The translations under genes and the position numbers were made by a program. 64,000 bases of DNA from assembly GCA_023268935.1 (NCBI GenBank), contig JALRKK010000054.1, positions 1 through 64,000 on the forward strand, given 5' to 3'. The notes under the pieces were generated by a model. The model saw only the letters and a list, made by a program, of their open reading frames with translations. It did not search any database and had not been told where the DNA came from. The DNA is from Glaciecola sp. GTDB lineage: Bacteria; Pseudomonadota; Gammaproteobacteria; Enterobacterales; Alteromonadaceae. This document shows, piece by piece, positions 36,587 through 46,433 of the stretch (positions are counted from its first letter, which is position 1; each line of letters starts with the position of its first letter).

Positions 36587-37432
36587 ATGAATATTTTAGA
36601 ACAAATCACCCGACACTTTGACGCGTTTAGTAAAAGCGAAAAAAAAGTTGCTCAAGTTATTTTAGATAATCCCAAAAATGCTATTCATTCATCTATTGCG
36701 ACACTAGCAAACCTTGCCAATGTCAGTGAGCCCACAGTCAACCGTTTTTGCCGTAGACTCGATACTAAAGGCTTCCCCGATTTTAAACTGCATCTAGCTC
36801 AAAGTCTCGCTAGCGGCACGCCTTATGTCAATCGCAACGTTGATGAAAATGATGGACCTGCTGAATATACGAACAAGATTTTTGAATCAACCATGGCGGC
36901 TCTGGAAACCGCTCGTCAATCAGTTGATATCAATGCTATTAACCGGGTGGTAGACCTGTTGACACAAGCCAATAAGATTTCTTTTTTTGGCCTTGGAGCA
37001 TCCGCATCCGTTGCACAAGATGCATTGAATAAATTTTTCCGTTTCAATGTGCCGGTGGTGTATTTCGAAGATATCGTTATGCAGCGCATGTCGACTATGA
37101 ACTCGACGGATGGCGATGTCGTGGTGTTGATTTCTCACACTGGGCGCACAAAGTCATTAGTTGAGATTGCACAAATCGCACGGAGCAATCACGCTGTTGT
37201 CGTAGGAATTACTGCAAAAGACTCGCCACTTGGTCGTGAATGTAATTACGTTCTATCTTTGGACGTTGCCGAAGATACTGATATGTATATGCCCATGGCG
37301 TCTCGCATTGCGCAACTTACCTTAATTGATATCCTAGCCACTGGCTTTACTTTGAGACGTGGCAATCGATTCAGAGAGAATTTAAAACGCGTGAAAGAAT
37401 CACTGAAAGACTCTCGTTTTTCGATTAAATGA
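36587..37432 (+). CDS. hexR: HexR-type RpiR/MurR family transcriptional regulator with SIS domain
   Basis: SEPTVNRFCRRLDTKGFPDFK HTH, SIS domain LISHTGRTKSLVEIA; next to zwf and pykA. Confidence 0.95.
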   Translation: MNILEQITRHFDAFSKSEKKVAQVILDNPKNAIHSSIATLANLANVSEPTVNRFCRRLDTKGFPDFKLHLAQSLASGTPYVNRNVDENDGPAEYTNKIFESTMAALETARQSVDINAINRVVDLLTQANKISFFGLGASASVAQDALNKFFRFNVPVVYFEDIVMQRMSTMNSTDGDVVVLISHTGRTKSLVEIAQIARSNHAVVVGITAKDSPLGRECNYVLSLDVAEDTDMYMPMASRIAQLTLIDILATGFTLRRGNRFRENLKRVKESLKDSRFSIK

Positions 37433-37459
37433 TCAACAATTGTTCGAATTCACTCGGAA

Positions 37460-37474
37460 AGTAATAAAATTACG
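37460..37474. promoter_or_regulatory. second, degenerate HexR-like site upstream of pykA
   Basis: AGTAATAAAATTACG. Confidence 0.55.
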
Positions 37475-37510
37475 TAAAAAAACCACATTTTTAGTGAATA
37501 TTCGAAAATC

Positions 37511-37525
37511 TGTAATATAATTACA
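37511..37525. promoter_or_regulatory. candidate HexR operator upstream of pykA
   Basis: TGTAATATAATTACA, fully palindromic. Confidence 0.82.
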
Positions 37526-37578
37526 ATATAAATAAGCTATCATACGATATTCACGACAGACACAATACGGACTCATAC

Positions 37579-39021
37579 ATGATACTAAATCGTCGCACCA
37601 AAATTCTTGCCACTCTCGGCCCTGCCACTGATTCTCAAGAGATATTAGAGAAACTCATCGCCGCTGGCGCCAATGTAGTGCGCATGAACTTTTCGCATGG
37701 CACTGCTCAAGATCACATTGACCGAGCAACACGGGTTCGAGCTGCAGCCAAAAAGCTCAATAAGTACGTTGGTATTCTTGGCGATTTGCAAGGACCTAAG
37801 ATTCGTGTAGCACGCTTTAAAGGCGGTCCTATCTATTTGAATATTGGCGATGCATTTGTACTTGATGCTAGTTTAGATAAAGACGCAGGTGATCAACACT
37901 CAGTCGGCATTGATTACAAAGACTTACCCAATGACGTAGTACCAGGTGATGTGTTATTACTGGATGATGGACGAGTCCAATTAATTGTTGATCGAATTGA
38001 GGGTAGCGCCATTTATACAACGGTATCGGTTGCTGGAAAGTTGTCAAACAACAAAGGCATCAATAAACAAGGTGGTGGCCTTTCTGCGGCGGCGCTAACC
38101 GATAAAGACAAAGAAGACATCAAGACTGCGGCACAAATTGGCGTAGATTATTTAGCCGTATCCTTCCCGCGCTCGGGTGCGGATTTAGAATACGCAAGAG
38201 AACTTGCTCGTGCTGCAGGATGTAACGCACAAATTTGTGCCAAAGTTGAGCGCGCTGAAACCGTTGCGACGGACGAGGCCATTGATGACATCATTCTTGC
38301 TTCCGATGCAGTGATGGTTGCGCGTGGTGATTTGGGTGTTGAAATCGGCGATGCCGAACTGGTTGGCGTACAAAAAAAACTGATTGCTCGCTCTAGACAA
38401 TTAAACAAAATAGTGATCACCGCTACGCAAATGATGGAGTCGATGATCGAAGCGCCACTTCCGACCCGTGCCGAAGTGATGGACGTCGCCAATGCCGTGT
38501 TAGATGGTACCGATGCAGTCATGTTATCCGCTGAAACTGCCGCGGGCAAATTTCCAATTGAAACTGTTGAAGCTATGGCTCGCGTATGTATTGGCGCAGA
38601 AACGCACCCAAGCGTGAACGAATCTAAACACCGCATGGATGAAAAATTTGAATCCATCTCAGAAACCGTAGCAATGGCTGCAGTTTATGCTGCCAATCAC
38701 CATTTTAATATCAAAGCCATTGTTGGCTTAACCGAGTCGGGTAACAGCACTAAGCTCATGTCACGCATCACGACTAACCTACCAATTATTGGTTTGTCTC
38801 GTCACGATACAACGCTTAATGCAATGGCATTGTACCGAGGCGTTAAACCTGTGTTTTTTGATTCGACGCAATCACGCCCTGGTCAAATCACGCAAGATGT
38901 TGTGAATGCACTAAAGGCTTATGGTTATCTTGCTGAAGGAGATAAATTCATCTTCACTTATGGCGATACCATGGAAACCATCGGTGCCACCAACACGTGC
39001 AAAATCGTAACTGTGAATTAA
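37579..39021 (+). CDS. pykA: pyruvate kinase
   Basis: [36 protein letters not shown]. Confidence 0.98.
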   Translation: MILNRRTKILATLGPATDSQEILEKLIAAGANVVRMNFSHGTAQDHIDRATRVRAAAKKLNKYVGILGDLQGPKIRVARFKGGPIYLNIGDAFVLDASLDKDAGDQHSVGIDYKDLPNDVVPGDVLLLDDGRVQLIVDRIEGSAIYTTVSVAGKLSNNKGINKQGGGLSAAALTDKDKEDIKTAAQIGVDYLAVSFPRSGADLEYARELARAAGCNAQICAKVERAETVATDEAIDDIILASDAVMVARGDLGVEIGDAELVGVQKKLIARSRQLNKIVITATQMMESMIEAPLPTRAEVMDVANAVLDGTDAVMLSAETAAGKFPIETVEAMARVCIGAETHPSVNESKHRMDEKFESISETVAMAAVYAANHHFNIKAIVGLTESGNSTKLMSRITTNLPIIGLSRHDTTLNAMALYRGVKPVFFDSTQSRPGQITQDVVNALKAYGYLAEGDKFIFTYGDTMETIGATNTCKIVTVN

Positions 39022-39046
39022 CTATCACCACCAAGTTAACAAATAA

Positions 39047-39102
39047 TTAACATTTCCCACATTATCCGTTATGATGTCTCCTTTAAAAATAAGGAGACAT
39101 CA
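39047..39102 (+). promoter_or_regulatory. sigma70-like promoter fused to SD-containing inverted repeat
   Basis: TTAACA (39047-39052), 17-nt spacer, TATGAT (39070-39075); inverted repeat GATGTCTCCTT (39073-39083)/AAGGAGACATC (39091-39101), ATG at 39103. Confidence 0.65.
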
Positions 39103-40275
39103 ATGGAAAAGCAATTCGACATAATTGTCTTTGGCGCCACTGGATACACTGGCAAATTAGTCTGTGAATATTTGCGTGACCACTACGCCAATAGTGATGT
39201 TAAGTGGGCCATAGCCGGTCGTGACGAGGCGAAACTCACCCACACCAAATCCACCTTAAACCTTGCTGAACACATCGACGTGCTGGTCGCTGACAGTCGA
39301 GATCCACAAGCCCTGCTGCCGCTGGTGACCAGTACCAAAGTCATCCTCACCACTGTAGGTCCCTATCAGCATTATGGAGATGTACTCATTCGTTTATGCG
39401 CAGAAATGGGCACTGATTATGTCGATCTGTGTGGTGAGCCAACTTGGATGCGCCAGCAAATTGATGCCCTTTCTAAAACTGCCAAAGAAAGTGGTGCTCG
39501 GATTGTCCATTCGTGCGGATTTGATTCAATCCCTTTTGATTTAGGGGTATTCTTTTTGCAAGATTTAGCATGGCAATATTTCAACAAGCCCATGACCAGT
39601 GTCAAGTGTCGTGTGCGCAAGATGAATGGCAAATTTAGTGGTGGCACTGCCGCTAGCCTACAAGCAACCATGGCCGCGGCAATGCAACAACCAGAGTTGC
39701 TCGGTTGGCTCAAAGACCCATTTAGTCTCGCGGATGGTTTTGTTGGCCCAGAGCAACCCAAAGGGAATGAGATCCATTTCGATGAGGCGCTTAATTCTTG
39801 GGTCGCGCCGTTTATCATGGCCAGTATCAATACCAAAAACATACATCGCTCTAACGCCCTACTCGACCATTACTACGGCAAAGATTTTGTGTATGACGAA
39901 ATGATTTTGACTGGTCCTGGTGAACAAGGAGAAAAAATTGCCCACCATGTCGCCAACGATAAAAGTTTATCAGGCCCTGACGCCCCAAAACCGGGTGAAG
40001 GCCCGACTCAAGAAGAACGAGAAAATGGCTCTTATGATGTATTATTCATCGGTACTCTGAATGAGCATGAAGTGAGAGTCAGCGTTGGTGGACACCTTGA
40101 CCCAGGCTATGGTTCGACTTCACGTATGCTGGCTGAAGCAGCTTTATGTCTGGCTCATGATAATTTGGCTACGTTGGGAGGTGTATATACACCTGCTCCT
40201 GCGATGGGAGAGGCTCTGATTAAACGCCTGATTGAACATGCTGGGCTGTACTTTGAAGTTGAGGAGCGGCATTAG
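39103..40275 (+). CDS. saccharopine dehydrogenase NADP-binding-domain reductase (trans-acting enoyl reductase-like)
   Basis: FDIIVFGATGYTGKLVCEYL Rossmann motif, DYVDLCGEPTWMRQQID, SCGFDSIPFDLGV. Confidence 0.88.
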   Translation: MEKQFDIIVFGATGYTGKLVCEYLRDHYANSDVKWAIAGRDEAKLTHTKSTLNLAEHIDVLVADSRDPQALLPLVTSTKVILTTVGPYQHYGDVLIRLCAEMGTDYVDLCGEPTWMRQQIDALSKTAKESGARIVHSCGFDSIPFDLGVFFLQDLAWQYFNKPMTSVKCRVRKMNGKFSGGTAASLQATMAAAMQQPELLGWLKDPFSLADGFVGPEQPKGNEIHFDEALNSWVAPFIMASINTKNIHRSNALLDHYYGKDFVYDEMILTGPGEQGEKIAHHVANDKSLSGPDAPKPGEGPTQEERENGSYDVLFIGTLNEHEVRVSVGGHLDPGYGSTSRMLAEAALCLAHDNLATLGGVYTPAPAMGEALIKRLIEHAGLYFEVEERH

Positions 40276-40319
40276 ACTATCATACTGAGCCGCAGCACCG
40301 AACTGCGGCACTTATTCGG

Positions 40320-40871
40320 TCATTCCCAATGGGTAAAGTAATCGCCACTCTCTAACGTTGATTTGGGCATAGGTTTTAGATTGGATGTACCAAGATATAA
40401 AAACCCGACGATTTCGTCATCCTCACTGAGACCTAATGATTTTTTCATATAATTTGATTGAGCATAACTTCCAGTGCGCCAAATCCCAGCAAAACCTTGT
40501 GCTTGAGCCGCCATTTGCATTGAATGCACAGCACAAGCCGTTGAGCATACTTGCTCCACCATGGGCACTTTGTCATGCTCCACATACTGGGTATATGCAA
40601 TGATGACCATAGGTGCACGTAATGGCAACTGGATGGCTCGAGAAATACTTTGCTCATCTTTATCTTCGGCAATCGCAGATTCTTGTAATAAATCCCCTAA
40701 TTTATTGAGCCCCTTGCCTGTGCAAACAATAAAACGCCACGGTTTAAGACCCGCGTGGTCGGGTGCGCGCAATGCTGCTTGCTTGATATTTTCTAACGCC
40801 TCCCCTTCTGGTGCTGGAGCCGTGAGTTTAGGCTGTGAAGCTCGGTGTAACAACAAATCTAAAGCATCCAT
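40320..40871 (-). CDS. nitroreductase family protein (YdjA-like)
   Basis: MDALDLLLHRASQPKL...APDHAGLKPWRFIV; ATG 40871. Confidence 0.88.
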   Translation of the reverse strand: MDALDLLLHRASQPKLTAPAPEGEALENIKQAALRAPDHAGLKPWRFIVCTGKGLNKLGDLLQESAIAEDKDEQSISRAIQLPLRAPMVIIAYTQYVEHDKVPMVEQVCSTACAVHSMQMAAQAQGFAGIWRTGSYAQSNYMKKSLGLSEDDEIVGFLYLGTSNLKPMPKSTLESGDYFTHWE

Positions 40872-41062
40872 GAGTACCTCATTTGTATGAAGAAAAAAAC
40901 AAGCAAAATGTACCTGTAAACAGGCTAAACACAAAGTGTTTTTTGCAAAAAATTTTGCACTTTATGACCGATGCGTTACAAAAAATTACAAATTTGCAGT
41001 GGCAGATTTACCCTCGCCTCTCTAGGATGTAGGTTGAGATAATATATAAGGTGTATTTTCGC

Positions 41063-42925
41063 ATGGCAGCAAACCAGTCATTGACCAAATCGTTGTTTGT
41101 CGGGATTTGGAATGTCCTCAACTTCTCTCGGAAGTTAGTGTTTAATCTGATTTTTATTCTTCTACTTATTTTCATGATCATGGCCATTGCCAACTCTGGT
41201 AAAGATGAAATCAAAGTTCCTCAGGGTGGCGCTTTGGTATTAGATCTATCGGGCAACTTGGTGATACAAAAAACCTCTGTTGATCCATTTGATGAGTTTG
41301 CGAATGAAGCTTTTGGTGGAAATTCAGCGCCAAAAGAAATATTGGTTCGCGATGTCGTAAAAGCCATCGAAAATGCCAAAGAAGATCGCCGCATCAGTGC
41401 ATTGCTGTTGGATTTTGATGGTTTACGCGGTGCTGGATTAGACAAGTTACGTGTTGTGGCTTCGGCCTTAGAAGACTTTAAAACGTCTGGTAAACCCGTC
41501 ATTGCTCGCGGCGATATCTATGGCCAAGTACAGTATTATCTAGCCGCGCATGCTGACAAAATTTACCTAAACCCTGAAGGTGCGGTATTGTTTGACGGTT
41601 TAACGCGTCAGCGTATGTATTACAAAGAAGCGTTAGAAAAGCTCAAAATTAATACTCATGTCTTCAAAGTTGGGACATACAAATCTGCCATTGAGCCGTA
41701 TTTGCGTAACGATATGTCACCAGAGGCAAAAGAAGCGAATGAAGCTTGGATGGGTAGCTATTGGCAACAGATGAAAGAAGACATTGCCAATGCTCGCGGC
41801 ATCAATATTGCCAGTTTTGATGAAACGGCTGCCGCTTTTATGGCTAAATTTGAAGCCGCTAACGGTGACTTTGCCCAATATGCATTAGACAATGGCTGGG
41901 TGGATGCACTCAAAACTCGCGAAGAAATCCGTACTGAAATGATTGATCTTGTTGGGAAAGATGACAAAGACAGTTCATTTAAGGGAATCTCATTTGCGCG
42001 TTACATGCGCGTGATTGACTTTCCGCTGCCTCAGGAATTTACCAAAGACGGCATAGCTGTGGTCGTAGCAAAAGGCACTATTTTAGATGGTAATCAACCC
42101 TCTGGTACCATCGGTGGTGAATCCACAGCGCGTTTACTGCGCAAAGCACGTAACAATGACAACGTAAAAGCGGTTGTTTTGCATGTTGATTCTCCTGGAG
42201 GAAGCGCTTTTGCATCCGAGATCATTCGTCAAGAAGTGATTGAGCTCAAAAATGCTGGCAAGCCAGTCGTTGCAGTCATGAGCACCTATGCTGCATCAGG
42301 TGGGTATTGGATCTCTGCGAGCGCCGATAAAATCATTGCCTCTCCTGCAACCATCACCGGTTCAATCGGAATCTTTGGCATGCTAATGACTTATGAAGAT
42401 TCACTGGCGCATTTGGGTGTGTACACTGATGGTGTTTCCACAACTGAACTGGGCTTTTCATCGTTGTCTAAAACCCTACCTGAAAGCCTAGAGCAAATCA
42501 TTCAACGCTCTATTGAGCGCGGTTACGAGCAATTTATTACCCTAGTTGCTGACAACCGAAATATGACCCTTGAACAGGTTGATTCGATTGCGCAAGGTCG
42601 CGTTTGGATCGGTGAAACAGCTCTAGAGCTAGGTTTAGTTGATGCATTAGGTGGCTTGGAAGAAGGTATTGCCGCGGCGGCTGAATTAGCTGAGCTAAAG
42701 GATTACCAAGTCAAATACATTGAGCGTACTCTGTCCCCTAAAGAACAGTTTATTCGTGAATTATTGCAAAACGCCACGGTAAGACTGGTGCAAACACAAA
42801 TGATTGATTCAAACAGTCCGCTTTTAGGCTTGTTTGGTCAAATCGCACGTGATATTTCAATCTTCTCTCGTTTAAACGATCCGAAAGCCACGTATGCCAT
42901 GTGTCTAGAGTGTGAACTTAAATAA
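41063..42925 (+). CDS. sppA: signal peptide peptidase SppA, 67K type
   Basis: VDSPGGSAFASEIIRQEV, TYAASGGYWISASADKI (Ser nucleophile region), N-terminal TM. Confidence 0.96.
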   Translation: MAANQSLTKSLFVGIWNVLNFSRKLVFNLIFILLLIFMIMAIANSGKDEIKVPQGGALVLDLSGNLVIQKTSVDPFDEFANEAFGGNSAPKEILVRDVVKAIENAKEDRRISALLLDFDGLRGAGLDKLRVVASALEDFKTSGKPVIARGDIYGQVQYYLAAHADKIYLNPEGAVLFDGLTRQRMYYKEALEKLKINTHVFKVGTYKSAIEPYLRNDMSPEAKEANEAWMGSYWQQMKEDIANARGINIASFDETAAAFMAKFEAANGDFAQYALDNGWVDALKTREEIRTEMIDLVGKDDKDSSFKGISFARYMRVIDFPLPQEFTKDGIAVVVAKGTILDGNQPSGTIGGESTARLLRKARNNDNVKAVVLHVDSPGGSAFASEIIRQEVIELKNAGKPVVAVMSTYAASGGYWISASADKIIASPATITGSIGIFGMLMTYEDSLAHLGVYTDGVSTTELGFSSLSKTLPESLEQIIQRSIERGYEQFITLVADNRNMTLEQVDSIAQGRVWIGETALELGLVDALGGLEEGIAAAAELAELKDYQVKYIERTLSPKEQFIRELLQNATVRLVQTQMIDSNSPLLGLFGQIARDISIFSRLNDPKATYAMCLECELK

Positions 42926-42946
42926 CATAAAAAGCGTTTTGATAGC

Positions 42947-42974
42947 AAAAGCCCAACATATGTTGGGCTTTTTT
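42947..42974 (+). terminator. intrinsic terminator after sppA
   Basis: AAAAGCCCAACATATGTTGGGCTTTTTT. Confidence 0.85.
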
Positions 42975-43001
42975 GTGGGTCAGTCTGAATGGATTTTTAT
43001 A

Positions 43002-43448
43002 TCAAAACCAACGCTCAGTAAATGATTTATCTAGGCTTTCAAACGCGGTTTTGAGGGTTTTTGCTAACTCTTTATATCTTGGCGGTTGTTTAGGTTGCGC
43101 GATGGTGACACCAGCTTGGCGCATTTTGGCCACAATCTCCCCGTGCCAAGCTCGTATGGCTGGCGGCAGTGGTTGATTGGCACGATGACCCAGCCACAGT
43201 TGTCCCTGTAAAGGCAGACTAAAAAACAACCCTGCCATGGCCAGCGCTTGTGGCAAATAACTCATACCGTGATTATTCACCAATAGCACAAACGAAAAAA
43301 TGCCTAATCCAGGTAATACTTTATAACCGAACTGCGTCGCACTGATGACGCGACACTCGGGAAAGATCGCAAATAACTCTTTGCGCATGGGCCAAGTTTT
43401 CATGTATTGATGGCCATCTTTTACCATAGCGGCAAGGGATACTGACAT
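43002..43448 (-). CDS. yfbV: UPF0208 membrane protein YfbV-like
   Basis: GHQYMKTWPMRKELFAIFPECRVI...; two TM helices. Confidence 0.85.
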   Translation of the reverse strand: MSVSLAAMVKDGHQYMKTWPMRKELFAIFPECRVISATQFGYKVLPGLGIFSFVLLVNNHGMSYLPQALAMAGLFFSLPLQGQLWLGHRANQPLPPAIRAWHGEIVAKMRQAGVTIAQPKQPPRYKELAKTLKTAFESLDKSFTERWF

Positions 43449-43539
43449 GTGATACCTCAATTGTGGTTAGCAATTAAGCAAATTCTACTAAAAAAACTCA
43501 ATTACGTTAATATACGCAGAATATTTATGCGAAGTTCGA

Positions 43540-44583
<1,044 letters not shown>

Positions 44584-44591
44584 ACCGCACT

Positions 44592-44616
44592 AAGGCAGCG
44601 CTTCGCTGCCTTTTTT
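44592..44616 (+). terminator. intrinsic terminator after trxB, abutting aat start
   Basis: AAGGCAGCGcttCGCTGCC followed by T6. Confidence 0.85.
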
Positions 44617-44619
44617 ATC

Positions 44620-45366
44620 ATGATTGAACTCCCTTTATTAGCGCAACACGATATTGCCTTTCCCGATGTAACCTTAGCCTTAGAGGAGCCTAATGGCTTG
44701 TTGGCCTTTGGTGGTGATTTGTCCTGTGCCCGTTTGCGCAATGCTTATCGATTGGGCATTTTTCCTTGGTATAGCCAAGGCGAGCCTATTTTGTGGTGGT
44801 CACCAGATCCACGAGCCATCATCACATACGAGCGTTTTCACATCAGTAAATCTTTGCGCAAGTGGCTGAACAAACAGTCATACAGAGTAACCGTTAATCA
44901 CGCTTTTGACGAAGTCATTAAGGCCTGTAGCAGCATACCGCGCAGTCCTATCAAACACGAGGATGGCACTGAATCAACCAATGGTGTTTGGCTCAATGCC
45001 AATATGGTATCAGCATACATAGCGTTGCATCGAGATGGTGCAGCACATTCCATTGAAGTCTGGGAGGACAATCAGCTAGTCGGTGGATTATATGGTGTCT
45101 GTATTGGTAATGTATTTTGTGGAGAATCCATGTTTCACAAACGCACAAATGCGTCTAAACTTGCTTTTGTGAGTTTAGTTCAGTTTTGTCAAACACAGGG
45201 GATCCACTTTATCGACTGCCAACTCGAAAATCCATATTTACAAAGCTTTGGCTGTTTCGCTGTCGCTCGTGAAGAGTTTAGACAGCGACTACAACACGCT
45301 TATACTACGCCATATTCTGAGGATATTTGGCAGCCTCAAGATCTCACACCAGTCTCCCTACCCTAG
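44620..45366 (+). CDS. aat: leucyl/phenylalanyl-tRNA--protein transferase
   Basis: EEPNGLLAFGGDLS, GIFPWYSQGEPILWWSPDPRAI. Confidence 0.97.
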   Translation: MIELPLLAQHDIAFPDVTLALEEPNGLLAFGGDLSCARLRNAYRLGIFPWYSQGEPILWWSPDPRAIITYERFHISKSLRKWLNKQSYRVTVNHAFDEVIKACSSIPRSPIKHEDGTESTNGVWLNANMVSAYIALHRDGAAHSIEVWEDNQLVGGLYGVCIGNVFCGESMFHKRTNASKLAFVSLVQFCQTQGIHFIDCQLENPYLQSFGCFAVAREEFRQRLQHAYTTPYSEDIWQPQDLTPVSLP

Positions 45367-45377
45367 TTGAAAGTGTC

Positions 45378-46079
45378 ATGAAGTTTGGCCTAACGTCTCA
45401 TTTTCCATGTAGTTACCTTCCCGACAGGGAAGAGCGCCTATTGGTGCATGTGGGCGAAGCTCAAGAAGGTATGGTTTATGATAAGCTTATACAAGCTGGC
45501 TTTCGCCGCAGTGGCGAGCAAATGTATCGCCCGCACTGTGCTCGATGTAATGAGTGTAAAGCCATCAGAATTAATATTGCCAAATACACTCCTTCGCGCA
45601 GCCAAAAAAGGCTCATTAACAAAAATAAAGACTTAAATATGCTCTGGCGTGCCAGTGAAGAAATCAACCTAACGGATTATTTCCCACTCTATGCCGATTA
45701 TATTAGCGAGAGACATCGTGATGGCAGTATGTTTCCTCCTGATTTGAACAGCTTCTTGACATTCAATCAATGCGCGTGGCGCCAACCTTACTTTTTGGAG
45801 GCGTGGTTGGATAATCGTTTAGTGGCTGTCGCGATCACGGATAAAATGGCAAACGGATTATCCGCATTTTATACGTTTTTTGCTCCTGACTTAGATAAAC
45901 GCTCTTTGGGTGGTTACATGATTTTGGCACAAATTAACCAGGCGCTACAGCTCGAATTACCGTATTTATATTTGGGTTATTACATCAACCAATGCGACAA
46001 AATGAATTACAAAACACAATACTCAGGCTATGAGTGGTTTAATGGTGAATATTGGTCTGATGAATCTCTCGCGCGCTAA
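45378..46079 (+). CDS. bpt: aspartate/glutamate leucyltransferase
   Basis: FPCSYLPDREERLL, RPHCARCNECKAIRI, YINQCDKMNYKTQY. Confidence 0.96.
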   Translation: MKFGLTSHFPCSYLPDREERLLVHVGEAQEGMVYDKLIQAGFRRSGEQMYRPHCARCNECKAIRINIAKYTPSRSQKRLINKNKDLNMLWRASEEINLTDYFPLYADYISERHRDGSMFPPDLNSFLTFNQCAWRQPYFLEAWLDNRLVAVAITDKMANGLSAFYTFFAPDLDKRSLGGYMILAQINQALQLELPYLYLGYYINQCDKMNYKTQYSGYEWFNGEYWSDESLAR

Positions 46080-46165
46080 ATTAACGAAAGTATTACTTTA
46101 CATATGAGTGGGTTTTCTGTATCTTCTGCGCGTTATTTTCGATCAAATAAAGGTTTCTAAACTAG

Positions 46166-46384
<219 letters not shown>

Positions 46385-46403
46385 TTGCAAATATATTGAT
46401 TCC

Positions 46404-46433
46404 AAAAAAAGAGGCTTACGCCTCTTTTTTTAT
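46404..46433. terminator. bidirectional terminator between infA and clpA
   Basis: AAAAAAAGAGGcttaCGCCTCTTTTTTT. Confidence 0.85.

Noticed and set aside
40289-40309. GCCGCAG-caccgaa-CTGCGGC hairpin between the reductase and nitroreductase genes
   Set aside because: A short stem with no T-tract on either strand; may be a weak convergent-gene terminator but not worth a feature call.
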